Shown here one piece after another: positions 25,872-35,920 of a DNA stretch of 64,000 nt. Both the position numbers and the translations under genes were made by a program. Under the pieces are notes generated by a model. The model had not been told where the DNA came from. It did not search any database and saw only the letters and a list, made by a program, of their open reading frames with translations. The first letter of the stretch is position 1. Each line of letters starts with the position of its first letter. The DNA is from Roseiarcus fermentans (lineage in GTDB: Bacteria > Pseudomonadota > Alphaproteobacteria > Rhizobiales > Beijerinckiaceae): assembly GCF_003315135.1 (NCBI RefSeq), contig NZ_QNRK01000026.1:33927-97926 (forward strand), in the 5' to 3' direction.

Positions 25872-27155
25872 TCAAAACCCCTCGGGCTTGCCGACCACCG
25901 TCGTGTACAGCGAGCCGTCGCCGAAGGCGCGGGCGGCGGCGCGCCGGACGTCGGCGCCGGTCACCGCGCCGATCTGGCGGTTGCGCTCGACCAGCCAGTC
26001 CGGCGCGCGGCCTTCGAGCTGGATCAGCACCAGCTGCGCCGCGATCTTGAGCGAGGTGTCGAAGCGCAGCGGATAGGAGCCGATCAAATAGGTCTTGCCC
26101 TTCTCGAGTTCCTCCTCGCCGAGCCCGTTCAGCGCCACGTCGCGGATCTCGGCCGAGGCGACGTCGAAGCTCTCGCGCGCCCGCTCGTTCTTGGTGGTGG
26201 TGCCGCCGTAGAAGAAGCCGCCGTGGTCGAGGGCGTAGAAGGCGCCGAACACGGTGTAGGCGAGGCCGCGCTTCTCGCGCACCTCGCGGAACAGGCGCGA
26301 GGTCATGTTGCCGTGACCGCCGAGCACGTGCGCCGCCACCAGGCTCGGGATGAAATCGGGATCGTCGCGCTTGAGGCCGGGGCGACCGAAACGGATGGTC
26401 GACTGCGGCACGTCGAGCGCCACCGTGTCGATCCGCCCGAGCGCGCCGAACGGCGCCTCGGGAACGGTCTCGAGGTCGCCCGCGGCCGGCAGCTCGGCGA
26501 ACACCCGGTCGACCAGCGCCGCCGCGCCCTTTTCGTCGATCGCCCCGACCACCGAGATCACCAGTTTGTCGCGCGCGATCACCCGCCTCGCCGCCGCCAC
26601 GAGGTCGGCGCGCTCGATCTTGGCCAGCGTCTCCAGCGTCCCGTCGGCGGGCAAGCCGTACGGATGGCCGGGGAAGGCGTTCGACCGCCAGGCGCGCGCG
26701 GCCAGCGTCGCCGGATCGTTGGCGTCGTGGCGCAGACGCGCGTTGGCGTGCTCGCGCACCCGTAAGAAAGGCTCCTCGTCGAAGCGCGGCGCGTTCAGCG
26801 CCAGCCGCAGCAACTCGGCGGCGCGATCGAGGTTCTTCACCAGCGTGCGCATCCGCCCCGACATGTGCTCGCGGTCGTTGCGAAAGCTGATCTCCACCGC
26901 CTTCTCGTCCATGGCTCTCTGGAAGGCCTGCGAATCGAGATCGCCCGCGCCCTCGTCGAGCAGGCTCGCGGTCAGCATGGCGAGGCCGGCCTTGTCCGGC
27001 GGGTCCTGCGCGGCGCCGCCGCGCATGGCGAAGTCGAGCGAGACCAGAGGAACGGCGTAGGATTCGACCAGCCAGACGATCAGGCCGCGCGGGGTGACCA
27101 GCGGCTTCACGTTGACGGCGGTTTCGGGCGACGAGACGACGGCGTGCTTTTGCAT
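25872..27155 (-). CDS. M16 family peptidase, non-catalytic partner subunit
   Basis: A 427-residue M16-fold protein in which the zinc motif HxxEH is absent: the equivalent region reads GGAAQDPPDKAGLAMLTASLLDEG. The C-terminal half keeps the HVLGGHGNMTSRLFREVREKRGLAY block typical of the substrate-binding subunit (quoted here in part: GNMTSRLFREVREKRGLAY). In two-chain M16B peptidases one subunit is catalytic and the other supplies the Arg/Tyr substrate contact, and the gene 35 bases upstream encodes the catalytic partner. The start is ATG 27155. There is no clear signal peptide, so the location is uncertain; relatives are periplasmic or cytosolic. Confidence 0.9.
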   Translation of the reverse strand: MQKHAVVSSPETAVNVKPLVTPRGLIVWLVESYAVPLVSLDFAMRGGAAQDPPDKAGLAMLTASLLDEGAGDLDSQAFQRAMDEKAVEISFRNDREHMSGRMRTLVKNLDRAAELLRLALNAPRFDEEPFLRVREHANARLRHDANDPATLAARAWRSNAFPGHPYGLPADGTLETLAKIERADLVAAARRVIARDKLVISVVGAIDEKGAAALVDRVFAELPAAGDLETVPEAPFGALGRIDTVALDVPQSTIRFGRPGLKRDDPDFIPSLVAAHVLGGHGNMTSRLFREVREKRGLAYTVFGAFYALDHGGFFYGGTTTKNERARESFDVASAEIRDVALNGLGEEELEKGKTYLIGSYPLRFDTSLKIAAQLVLIQLEGRAPDWLVERNRQIGAVTGADVRRAAARAFGDGSLYTTVVGKPEGF

Positions 27156-27190
27156 GGGGCGTTTCCGAACGGGATGGTCAGTCGGGCCGC

Positions 27191-28483
27191 TTACGCGGCC
27201 TCGGCTTCGAGCGGCAGGAGATGTCCGGTGACGGCGGGCTTGCCGACCAGCCATTTTCGCGCGACGGCGAGCACCGCTTCGGCGTCGACCGCCTCGATCT
27301 TCGACGACCAGTCCTCGACGTCGCGGATCGTCTGGCCGAGCGCGAGCGAGGAGCCGTACCAGCGGGCGAGGTCGGACTGGCTGTCGCGGGCGTAGATCGC
27401 GTCGGCGACGAGGCGGGTCTTGGCCCGCTCGAGCGCGCTCTCGTCCACGCCCTCGACCAGGAACTTCGCCAGCACGCGGTCGAACGCCTTGTCGAGCGCC
27501 TCGAGGCTCACGCCGGGCGCGGGCGACGCGTTGGCGATGAACCGGCTCTGGTCGAGCGCCGTGCCGTGGTAATAGGCCCAGGACGAGACCGCGAGCTTCT
27601 GCTCCATCACCAGATCGCGATAGAGGAGACTCGTCTGGCCGCCGCCGAGCAGGTGGCCGAGCACGTCGAGCGCTTCCGATTCGCCTTCCGCCGCGGTGCG
27701 GCACGACGGGACGAGGTAATGGCGCTGCCAATTCGGCTGCTGAACCTTCTCGTCGCGCACGGTGACGAGCCGGTCGGCGACCGACGGCGGCTCCAGCGGG
27801 CGGACGCGCCGGGGCGGTTCGCCGCGCGAGGCGACCTTGCCGTAGGTCTCCTCGGCCAGCGCCAGCGTCTCGGCCGGGTCGGCGTCGCCGGCGACGACGA
27901 GAATGGCGTTCTCCGGCGTGTAGAAGCGCTGGTAATAGGCGAGCGCGTCCTCGCGGCCGAGGCCCTCGATCTCGTGGCTCCAGCCGATGATCGGCACGCC
28001 GTAGGGGTGATGGGTGAACAGCGTCGCCTGCACCGCTTCGCCGAGCTGCGCGCCGGGATCGGTGTCGCAATGCATCCGGCGTTCTTCCAGCACCACGTCG
28101 CGCTCGGGCGCGACGACGTCGTCGGTCAGCACGAGGCCGGTCATCCGGTCGGCCTCGAACGCCATGCACGTCTTCAGGTGCTCCTTGGCGACCTGCTGGA
28201 AATAGGCGGTGAAGTCGGGCCCGGTGAAGGCGTTCTCCTGTCCGCCGATCGAGGCGACATATTCGGAGAACTCGCCTTTCGGGTGGGCTGCGGTGCCCTT
28301 GAACATCAGGTGCTCGAGGAAATGGGCGATGCCGGACTTGCCCGGCGGATCGTCGGCGGCGCCGTTGCGGTACCAGACCATGTGGGTGACGACGGGGGCG
28401 CGGTGGTCGGGAATGACCACGACCTCGAGGCCGTTCTTCAGGGTGAAATGGGCGACCTGAGGGACTGGGGCGTGCGCGGTCAT
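27191..28483 (-). CDS. M16 family zinc metallopeptidase, catalytic subunit
   Basis: The 430-residue protein carries the inverted zinc motif His54-Phe-Leu-Glu57-His58 (IAHFLEHLMFKG), preceded by the usual VWYRNGAADDPPGKSG turn. Downstream are an ENAFTGPDFTAYFQ strand and the second zinc-ligand glutamate region VVLEERRMHCD. The C-terminal half has a DVLGHLLGGGQTSLLYRDL block. It pairs with the non-catalytic M16 gene downstream to make a two-chain clam-shell peptidase that degrades short or unfolded peptides. The two genes form a minus-strand operon starting in the gap at 28484-28814. Confidence 0.94.
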   Translation of the reverse strand: MTAHAPVPQVAHFTLKNGLEVVVIPDHRAPVVTHMVWYRNGAADDPPGKSGIAHFLEHLMFKGTAAHPKGEFSEYVASIGGQENAFTGPDFTAYFQQVAKEHLKTCMAFEADRMTGLVLTDDVVAPERDVVLEERRMHCDTDPGAQLGEAVQATLFTHHPYGVPIIGWSHEIEGLGREDALAYYQRFYTPENAILVVAGDADPAETLALAEETYGKVASRGEPPRRVRPLEPPSVADRLVTVRDEKVQQPNWQRHYLVPSCRTAAEGESEALDVLGHLLGGGQTSLLYRDLVMEQKLAVSSWAYYHGTALDQSRFIANASPAPGVSLEALDKAFDRVLAKFLVEGVDESALERAKTRLVADAIYARDSQSDLARWYGSSLALGQTIRDVEDWSSKIEAVDAEAVLAVARKWLVGKPAVTGHLLPLEAEAA

Positions 28484-28814
28484 CGAAGGTCCGGGAGGTT
28501 CGGGGGGCTCGCGGCCGTAACGACGACCGTGACGTCAATTTTTCGACATATAGGGCGCCGGAAAGCCGGTTGCGAGTCGGGGAGCGAAAGCTTGTGGCGT
28601 CCGTCGGCCAGATTCGCCAGGCGCCTGCCGCCGCCGATCGGGACAGGGTCGCCAGTCCGCGAATTCGGGGTCTTTGCGCGCCCGGGAAGCGCGTCGTGAG
28701 ACCGCATGTTGACAGACCAGAGTCGCTTTGACTTTTTCCAGCGCAGCAACCATTGTTGACAGTAAATACCACTGCCGAAGAGTTTCCTGTTCGGCGGGTG
28801 TCGGAGGCAACGTC
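28484..28814. other. Divergent promoter region
   Basis: This 331-base gap separates the M16 operon (minus) from the beta-repeat protein (plus). It is less GC-rich near its right end. Two copies of GTTGACAG (near 28709 and 28754) resemble -35 boxes for the plus-strand gene, but neither has a convincing -10 at 16-18 bases. The plus-strand gene's ribosome binding site CGGAGG is at about 28802. Confidence 0.4.
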
Positions 28815-31337
28815 ATGGGCGTCCTTTCTTCCTGGAAAAACAAGGCTGGCGGTCCGTTCGGGACGGCTGGCGACTGGAGCGGCGGCGCCGTTCCCGGCGC
28901 AACGACCGACGCGGATCTGCCCGCGCTCGGCGTGGCCTACACGGTCACGAGTTCGACCAACGAGACTGTGGATTTTCTCGAGGTCGACCCGAACGCGACG
29001 CTCAATCTCACCGGCGGCGTCTTCACCGTTTTCGGAACCTCGGCCTGGTATTCGAATGCCTACCTTCTCGGAACGATCCACGTCGGCGCCGGCGCGACGC
29101 TGAACTTCGGCGAAGCGGGCAGCCCCAGCGGCGACTCGGCCGAGATCAACGGGTCCGGGACTCTGAACATCGGTTCGACGGGCGCCCTGGCGCGACTGCA
29201 GGTTCTCGCCCCCTGGATGGGCCTCTTCAACGGCGCGACCGTCGCGCTGTCCGGCAACGCCCAGATTGGCGGCGCGACGACAGGCGGCGGGAACACGCTG
29301 GAAAACAAGAACGGGACGATTTCCGGATCGGGCCAGATCGGCAACGGCGCCGGCGCGACGGGCGGAAACGGCCTCATTCTGCTGAACGATCACAACGGCG
29401 TGATCAACGCCAACGGCGCCGCCGCGCTCGTCCTCAACACCGGCGCGAACGCGATCGGGAACCAGGGTCTGCTCGAAAACACCGGGACGGGCGGGCTCAC
29501 GATCGCGAGCCTCCTGTATCAGGACGGCCGGTTGCTGGACACCGGGACTGGCGCGCTGACGCTCGACGCCGACGTCGAGGGCCTGGGAACGCTGACCGTC
29601 GCAAAGGGCGCCGTCGCCGTGCTCAACATCGGCGGGATCAGCCTCAACGGCGTCATCACGGTCGCGTCTGGCGGAAAGATCGCCACGACCTCCGGAAATA
29701 CGGCGGCCGTCGGGGCGAACAACGCCTATGTCGGAGACGTCCTGTCCGGGACGATCGAGAACGCCGGGACGATCGCCGTCGCCAACAATTCGACGCTCAA
29801 CCTCAACGCGTCTGTTTATAACTCCGGCGCGGGCGGCCTGTCGCTCGCGGGTTCGACGCTCGAAGTGTTCAACAACGGCGCCAGCGTCTACGGCGGGACG
29901 GTCACACTCTCCAACAGCGCACAAAACCTGATCGACAGCAACCTCGAAGGTCAACAACTCAGCGATTACGCGACGATCAACGGAGCGGGCACGATCGGCG
30001 ACTCGTGGCTCCGACTGTATGTCGCGCCGACCGGCGTCGTGAACGCGGACGATTCCGTCGGGCTGACGATCGTGGGCGACAGTTCGGCTGTCGCCGCGGG
30101 CAGCGAATCGAGCGACTACAGCGCCGGAACGGTCGAGACGACCGGCGCCGGCGGCCTGACGATCGGCGGCGCTTTCGGCAACGCCGGTTACCTGATCGCG
30201 AGCGGCGCCGGCGCGCTGACGCTGAACGGCGCCCAGGTCAGCAGCGGCGGCGGCGTCGTCGAGACGATTGGCTCCGGGAGCGTCGTCCTCGACAACAACG
30301 CGGCCATCTCCCACCAAGCCTATCTGTCGATCTCGTCGGGCGGCAAGGTCGGCACGACGTCCGGCGATTCTCTCGACGTCCTCGAAGACAAAGTGCTCAA
30401 CAACGGAACCGTGACCGTCGCCAACAATTCGACCCTCGTCGTTGACGACCACTGGACGGGCGCGGGGGCGGTGGACCTCAACGGGTCGACCGCCGCCACG
30501 GGGGTCGACATCGCGGCCGGCCAGATCTGGACCCTACTGGGAGGGGGAACGATCGTTCTCGGAGGCGCGGAGAATTCCATTCTCAGCGGGCCCGGCGCGT
30601 CATCGACGAACGGCGCGACGCTGAACAACAGGGGCGACACGATCGAGGGCTCGGGCGTGATCGGAGACGCGTCCATGACGATCAACAACGCCGTCGGGGC
30701 GACCATCGACGCGACCGGCCCGGGCGGCCTCACGCTCAATTCGGCCCCCTTCAACGCCACGACCTCCACGACGTTCCTCAACAACGGCGGAACGATCCAA
30801 TCCGACTCGGCGGCCGGGTTGACGATCGACACAGCCATATACAATGCCGGGGCGCTGATCGCCGACGCGGGCAGCAAGATCGTGGCCAAGGGCGCGGTCT
30901 ACGGCGGCGGCGTCACCGACATCAACGGGTCGGGTTCGGTCGAATTCGCCGCCACGGCCGACAACGACGTCCATTTCGGCGGCGGCTCGGGAGGGACCCT
31001 GATCCTCGACAACTACGGCGCGCCGAACGCGACATCGCCTTTCTACGGCAATGTCTACGGTCTCGCTGCAGGCGATTCGATCGACCTGCGCGACTTCGCC
31101 TACGCCTCGGGGCATATGGCGCTCGGCGCCAATGCGAGCTTCGGGACGCTCGACGGCGGTCTGAGCGTCAGCAATGGAACGCAGACGAGCTCGTACCTCT
31201 TCCTCCAGGGCAACTATTCCGCGGCCTATCTGTCCGCCAACAATCTCGCCTGGTCGTTCACCAGCGACGGCCATCAGATCGGAACGACGGGGCAGACCGG
31301 CACCGAAATCACGCTGGTCTCGGTAAAGCCGGTCTGA
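28815..31337 (+). CDS. Beta-strand repeat protein, probably secreted
   Basis: An 840-residue protein composed almost wholly of short G/A/N/T/S-rich beta repeats, of the kind that stack into a solenoid. Related blocks recur, for example ASGGKIATTSGN and SSGGKVGTTSGD, or TIAVANNSTLNL and TVTVANNSTLVV. No cysteine is apparent in the translated sequence. There is no N-terminal signal peptide. The last 100 residues switch to a VYGLAAGDSIDLRDFAYASG segment typical of type I-secreted proteins of Rhizobiales. ATG 28815 follows CGGAGG by eight bases. Surface or extracellular adhesion is the likely role by analogy. No transporter gene is adjacent. Confidence 0.75.
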   Translation: MGVLSSWKNKAGGPFGTAGDWSGGAVPGATTDADLPALGVAYTVTSSTNETVDFLEVDPNATLNLTGGVFTVFGTSAWYSNAYLLGTIHVGAGATLNFGEAGSPSGDSAEINGSGTLNIGSTGALARLQVLAPWMGLFNGATVALSGNAQIGGATTGGGNTLENKNGTISGSGQIGNGAGATGGNGLILLNDHNGVINANGAAALVLNTGANAIGNQGLLENTGTGGLTIASLLYQDGRLLDTGTGALTLDADVEGLGTLTVAKGAVAVLNIGGISLNGVITVASGGKIATTSGNTAAVGANNAYVGDVLSGTIENAGTIAVANNSTLNLNASVYNSGAGGLSLAGSTLEVFNNGASVYGGTVTLSNSAQNLIDSNLEGQQLSDYATINGAGTIGDSWLRLYVAPTGVVNADDSVGLTIVGDSSAVAAGSESSDYSAGTVETTGAGGLTIGGAFGNAGYLIASGAGALTLNGAQVSSGGGVVETIGSGSVVLDNNAAISHQAYLSISSGGKVGTTSGDSLDVLEDKVLNNGTVTVANNSTLVVDDHWTGAGAVDLNGSTAATGVDIAAGQIWTLLGGGTIVLGGAENSILSGPGASSTNGATLNNRGDTIEGSGVIGDASMTINNAVGATIDATGPGGLTLNSAPFNATTSTTFLNNGGTIQSDSAAGLTIDTAIYNAGALIADAGSKIVAKGAVYGGGVTDINGSGSVEFAATADNDVHFGGGSGGTLILDNYGAPNATSPFYGNVYGLAAGDSIDLRDFAYASGHMALGANASFGTLDGGLSVSNGTQTSSYLFLQGNYSAAYLSANNLAWSFTSDGHQIGTTGQTGTEITLVSVKPV

Positions 31338-31843
31338 GCGCAGCGAGGCCGCCGGCTCGAGGCGCGCGGGAGGCGAAAGATCGGACCATCCGCGCCTCGC
31401 CGGGGTCGGCTTCGGCGTCGGCGAGGCGTCCGATCTTTGCGCGCGCGAACGGCGCCCGCCCGGCGTCAACGCGCTGGCGCGGAGACGCTCGCCGGGGTAG
31501 ATTTTTCTCACCCATGCGGCGAACCTGAAGCGGCGCCGGCCGAACGCCGGACAGCCGATTCGCGGGTCGCCGCACGCAGTTGGGCCAAGACCCCGAGCCG
31601 GCGTTGGCCTCGGCGGGGCCGACGGAGGGAGGAACGCGATCCGGTGCGGCGACACAGGGGGACAGCAGGGCCGACCTCGGCGTCATGGTCGCGACGCGGC
31701 GGACGCCCGGCGCGGCCGGGCGTCTGCACGCTCCAGAACCTGCGGGCGACCCTCGGGCGGTCGCCGGCGACGCGGGCGCGGGTCCCTCGCCCACCTTTCC
31801 GGCCGAACGAACGCTTGAGAGACACGCGAGGCAATCCAGGACC
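31338..31843. other. 500-base non-coding leader of the lig operon
   Basis: No credible gene is seen. A perfect 10-bp inverted repeat with a 3-base loop (GACGCCCGGC-GCG-GCCGGGCGTC) lies at 31702-31724, about 120 bases before ligJ. It might terminate the previous transcript or bind a regulator. The lig promoter must lie here, but I cannot place it. Confidence 0.45.
31702..31724. promoter_or_regulatory. Perfect 10-bp inverted repeat before ligJ
   Basis: GACGCCCGGC and GCCGGGCGTC flank the loop GCG. The symmetry is perfect over 20 bases, which is notable even in GC-rich DNA. It could be a hairpin in the leader RNA or a protein-binding palindrome; the sequence does not decide. Confidence 0.35.
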
Positions 31844-32872
31844 ATGATCATCGACTGTCACGGGCATTACACGACGGCGCCGAAGGCGCTGGAAGACTGG
31901 CGCAACCGGCAGATCGCGGGGATCAAGGATCCCTCCGTGATGCCGAAGCCGTCCGAGCTGAAGATCAGCGACGACGAGCTGCGGGACTCGATCGAGACGA
32001 ACCAGCTCCGGTTCATGCGCGAGCGCGGCGCCGATCTGACCATCTTCTCGCCCCGCGCGAGCTTCATGGCCCATCACATCGGCGATTTTTCCGTGAGCTC
32101 GACGTGGGCCGCGATCTGCAACGAGCTGATCCATCGGGTCGCAACGCTCTTTCCCGACAATTTCATCGGCGCGGCGATGCTGCCGCAGAGCCCGGGCGTC
32201 GATCCGAAGACCTGCATCCCCGAGCTGGAAAGGTGCGTCCGGGACTACGGCTTCGTCGCCATCAACCTCAATCCCGACCCGTCGGGCGGCTGGTGGACGA
32301 GCCCGCCGCTCACCGACCGACACTGGTATCCGATCTATGAAAAAATGGTCGAATACGACATTCCGGCGATGGTTCACGTTTCGACCAGCTGCAACCCCTG
32401 CTTCCACACCACCGGCGCGCACTACATCAACGCCGACACCACGGCGGTGATGCAGTTCATCCAGGGCGACCTGTTCAAGGACTTTCCGACGCTCCGGTTC
32501 GTCGTTCCGCACGGCGGGGGCGCTGCGCCCTATCACTGGGGCCGCTACCGCGGCCTGGCGCAGGAATTGAAGAAGCCGCTGCTCGGGGAGCACCTGCTCA
32601 AGAATGTCTTTTTCGACACCTGCGTCTACCATCAGCCGGGGATCGACCTGCTGACGACGGTCATTCCGGTCGACAACATCCTGTTCGCCAGCGAGATGAT
32701 CGGCGCGGTGCGCGGCGTCGACCCCGAGACCGGCCACAACTACGACGACACGAAGCGCTACATCGAGGCGGCCGCGAACCTCTCGCCCGAAGAGCGCTAC
32801 AAAGTCTATGAAGGCAACGCGCGCCGCGTCTATCCGCGCCTCGACGCCGCGCTGAAGGCCCAGGGTCGATAA
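31844..32872 (+). CDS. ligJ: 4-Oxalomesaconate hydratase
   Basis: A 342-residue amidohydrolase-superfamily enzyme that adds water to 4-oxalomesaconate, giving 4-carboxy-4-hydroxy-2-oxoadipate in the protocatechuate 4,5-cleavage pathway. It starts [20 protein letters not shown], with the metal-binding H-x-H. It carries [39 protein letters not shown] and [17 protein letters not shown], all characteristic of LigJ. It is the first gene of a six-gene plus-strand operon with ligK 23 bases downstream. ATG 31844 gives the family N-terminus; the frame extends upstream without protein character. Confidence 0.94.
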   Translation: MIIDCHGHYTTAPKALEDWRNRQIAGIKDPSVMPKPSELKISDDELRDSIETNQLRFMRERGADLTIFSPRASFMAHHIGDFSVSSTWAAICNELIHRVATLFPDNFIGAAMLPQSPGVDPKTCIPELERCVRDYGFVAINLNPDPSGGWWTSPPLTDRHWYPIYEKMVEYDIPAMVHVSTSCNPCFHTTGAHYINADTTAVMQFIQGDLFKDFPTLRFVVPHGGGAAPYHWGRYRGLAQELKKPLLGEHLLKNVFFDTCVYHQPGIDLLTTVIPVDNILFASEMIGAVRGVDPETGHNYDDTKRYIEAAANLSPEERYKVYEGNARRVYPRLDAALKAQGR

Positions 32873-32895
32873 GCGACCCGACAAGGAGAAGCGTC

Positions 32896-33579
32896 ATGAC
32901 TGAGCTCGGCGTCGTTCGACGCGCCATTCAACGCGCCGACCGTGCGTCGGTCGACCGGCTCGCGGGCTTCGGCGTCGCGACCGTCCACGAGGCGATGGGC
33001 CGCGTCGGCCTGATGCAGCCGTACATGCGCCCGATCTATCCCGGCGCCCAGGTGTCCGGCGCGGCGGTGACGGTGCTGCTGCACCCGGGCGACAACTGGA
33101 TGATGCACGTCGTCGCCGAACAGATCCAGCCCGGCGACGTGGTGGTGGCGGCGATCACCGCCGAATGCACGGACGGCTACTTCGGCGACCTGCTCGCGAC
33201 CTCTTTCAAGGCGCGCGGCGCCCGGGCGCTGATCATCGACGCGGGCGTGCGCGACGTGAGGACGCTGACCGAGATGGGCTTCCCGGTGTGGAGCAAGTGC
33301 GTGAGCGCCAAGGGGACGGTGAAGGCGACGCTGGGCTCGGTCAACATTCCGGTGGTCTGCGCCGGCGCCCTCGTCAATCCCGGCGACGCCATCGTCGCCG
33401 ACGACGACGGGGTGGTGGTGGTTCCGAGGGAATGGGCGGAGAAGACCGCGGCCGCGGCCGCCGCGCGCGAGGCCAACGAAGGCGAGAAGCGGGAAAAGCT
33501 CGCCTCCGGCGTGCTCGGCCTCGACATGTACGCGATGCGCGAGCCGCTCGCCAAAGCCGGCCTGAAATACCTCGACTGA
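32896..33579 (+). CDS. ligK: 4-Carboxy-4-hydroxy-2-oxoadipate aldolase (RraA-like fold)
   Basis: The 227-residue enzyme cleaves 4-carboxy-4-hydroxy-2-oxoadipate to pyruvate and oxaloacetate, the last step of the 4,5-cleavage pathway. It belongs to the HMG/CHA aldolase family with the RraA fold. Typical blocks are [13 protein letters not shown], the [21 protein letters not shown] strand (in part: [19 protein letters not shown]), VRDVRTL with the conserved Arg-Asp, and [12 protein letters not shown] holding the metal-binding acidic residues. ATG 32896 follows AAGGAGA. It lies between ligJ and ligI with short gaps, consistent with one transcript. Confidence 0.93.
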   Translation: MTELGVVRRAIQRADRASVDRLAGFGVATVHEAMGRVGLMQPYMRPIYPGAQVSGAAVTVLLHPGDNWMMHVVAEQIQPGDVVVAAITAECTDGYFGDLLATSFKARGARALIIDAGVRDVRTLTEMGFPVWSKCVSAKGTVKATLGSVNIPVVCAGALVNPGDAIVADDDGVVVVPREWAEKTAAAAAAREANEGEKREKLASGVLGLDMYAMREPLAKAGLKYLD

Positions 33580-33590
33580 AGGCGACGCTC

Positions 33591-34538
33591 ATGACCCAGG
33601 CAGACAAGCCCGTCAGCGGGCCGTTCGAAAAGACCAGAGGCTGGCTCGACTGGTGCGAGGGCCCGAGCCGGCCCGATTTCGTCCTGCCTCCGGGCAGCGT
33701 CGATTCGCACTGCCACGTGTTCGGACCCGGGGCGGAGTTCGCTTACGCGCCGGAACGAAAATACACGCCCTGCGACGCGAGCAAGGCGCAGCTCTTCGCG
33801 CTGCGCGATCATCTCGGCTTCGCCCGCAACGTGATCGTGCAGGCGACCTGCCACGGGGCCGACAACAGCGCCATGGTCGACGCCTGCCTCGCGAGCGGCG
33901 GGCGCGCCCGAGGCGTCGCGACGGTGCGCCGGAGCGTGACCGACGAGGCGCTTCAGCGCCTGCACGACGCGGGCGTGCGCGGCGTCCGGTTCAACTTCGT
34001 CAAGCGCCTCGTCGACTTCACGCCCAAGGACGAGCTGATGGAGATCGCCGGCCGGATCGCCCGGCTCGGCTGGCACGTGGTGATCTATTTCGAGGCGGTC
34101 GACCTGCCGGAACTCTGGGACTTCTTCACCGCCCTGCCGACGACCGTGGTCGTCGACCACATGGGCCGGCCGGACGTGACCAAGCCGGTCGACGGGCCGG
34201 ACTTCGCGCTGTTCCTGAAATTCATGCGCGACAACCCCAACGTCTGGGCGAAAGTGTCCGGCGCCGAGCGCCTGTCGGTGTCGGGACCGCCGGCGCTGAA
34301 CGGCGAGCGGCGGCCCTATCGCGACTTCGCCCCGTTCGCCCGCAAGGTCGTGGAGACCTTCCCCGAGCGGGTGATCTGGGGCACCGACTGGCCGCACCCC
34401 AATCTCAAGGACCACATGCCCGACGACGGGCTGCTGGTCGACATCCTGCCCTCGATCGCCCCGACGGCGGACTTGCAGCGCCGACTTCTCGTCGACAATC
34501 CGATGCGACTCTACTGGCCCGAGGAAACAGGAGTCTGA
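33591..34538 (+). CDS. ligI: 2-Pyrone-4,6-dicarboxylate hydrolase
   Basis: A 315-residue amidohydrolase that opens the lactone of 2-pyrone-4,6-dicarboxylate to 4-oxalomesaconate. It has VDSHCHVFGPGAEFAYAPER with the H-x-H motif near residue 40, VVDHMGRPD (metal/substrate histidine and the Arg that binds carboxylate) and the C-terminal IWGTDWPHPNLKDHMPDDG with the catalytic aspartate (in part: WGTDWPHPN). ATG 33591 was chosen as the family start, 11 bases after ligK. ligA follows after two bases. The product feeds LigJ encoded by the first gene of the operon. Confidence 0.94.
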   Translation: MTQADKPVSGPFEKTRGWLDWCEGPSRPDFVLPPGSVDSHCHVFGPGAEFAYAPERKYTPCDASKAQLFALRDHLGFARNVIVQATCHGADNSAMVDACLASGGRARGVATVRRSVTDEALQRLHDAGVRGVRFNFVKRLVDFTPKDELMEIAGRIARLGWHVVIYFEAVDLPELWDFFTALPTTVVVDHMGRPDVTKPVDGPDFALFLKFMRDNPNVWAKVSGAERLSVSGPPALNGERRPYRDFAPFARKVVETFPERVIWGTDWPHPNLKDHMPDDGLLVDILPSIAPTADLQRRLLVDNPMRLYWPEETGV

Positions 34539-34540
34539 CG

Positions 34541-34954
34541 ATGGCGCTCGACAAGGCGTTTCACGAGATCCCCGGCACGATCGTGTTCGACGCCGAGCAG
34601 GCGCGCAAGGGGTACTGGCTGAACCAGTTCTGCATGTCGCTGATGAAGGCTGAGAACCGCGCGAAGTTCAAGGCCGACGAGCGCGCCTATCTCGACGGCT
34701 GGAAGCTCACCGAGGCGCAGAAGCAGGCGGTGATCGACCGCGACCTGAACCGGATGATGGCGCTCGGCGGCAACATCTACTTTCTGTCGAAGATCGGCGC
34801 GACCGACGGCAAGAGCTTTCAGCAGATGGCGGGCTCGATGACCGGCATGAGCGAAGAGGCCTATCGCGAGATGATGATCAAGGGGGGGCGCTCGATCGAG
34901 GGCAACCGAAGGATCGGCGAGGACGGCGACGCGCAGCGTCCCCGGAAGGACTGA
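34541..34954 (+). CDS. ligA: Protocatechuate 4,5-dioxygenase alpha subunit
   Basis: A 137-residue all-helical small subunit of the extradiol dioxygenase LigAB, which opens protocatechuate between carbons 4 and 5. Visible family blocks are FHEIPGTIVFDAEQARKGY near the N-terminus, a LNQFCMSLMKAENRAKF helix, and DLNRMMALGGNIYFLSKIG. It forms a lid over the active site of the beta subunit. CAGGAG lies eight bases before ATG 34541. It overlaps functionally and probably translationally with ligB, 34 bases downstream. Confidence 0.94.
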   Translation: MALDKAFHEIPGTIVFDAEQARKGYWLNQFCMSLMKAENRAKFKADERAYLDGWKLTEAQKQAVIDRDLNRMMALGGNIYFLSKIGATDGKSFQQMAGSMTGMSEEAYREMMIKGGRSIEGNRRIGEDGDAQRPRKD

Positions 34955-34967
34955 CCTCCCCTTTTGA

Positions 34968-35894
<927 letters not shown>

Positions 35895-35920
35895 AACAGC
35901 GCCCAGCTCGGGGAGCACAT

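Noticed and set aside
25872..30452. Very long minus-strand open frame (about 1526 codons) over the M16 genes and the beta-repeat gene
   Set aside because: It joins the true M16 partner gene (up to 27155) to out-of-frame antisense sequence. High GC suppresses stop codons; the two M16 genes have separate starts.
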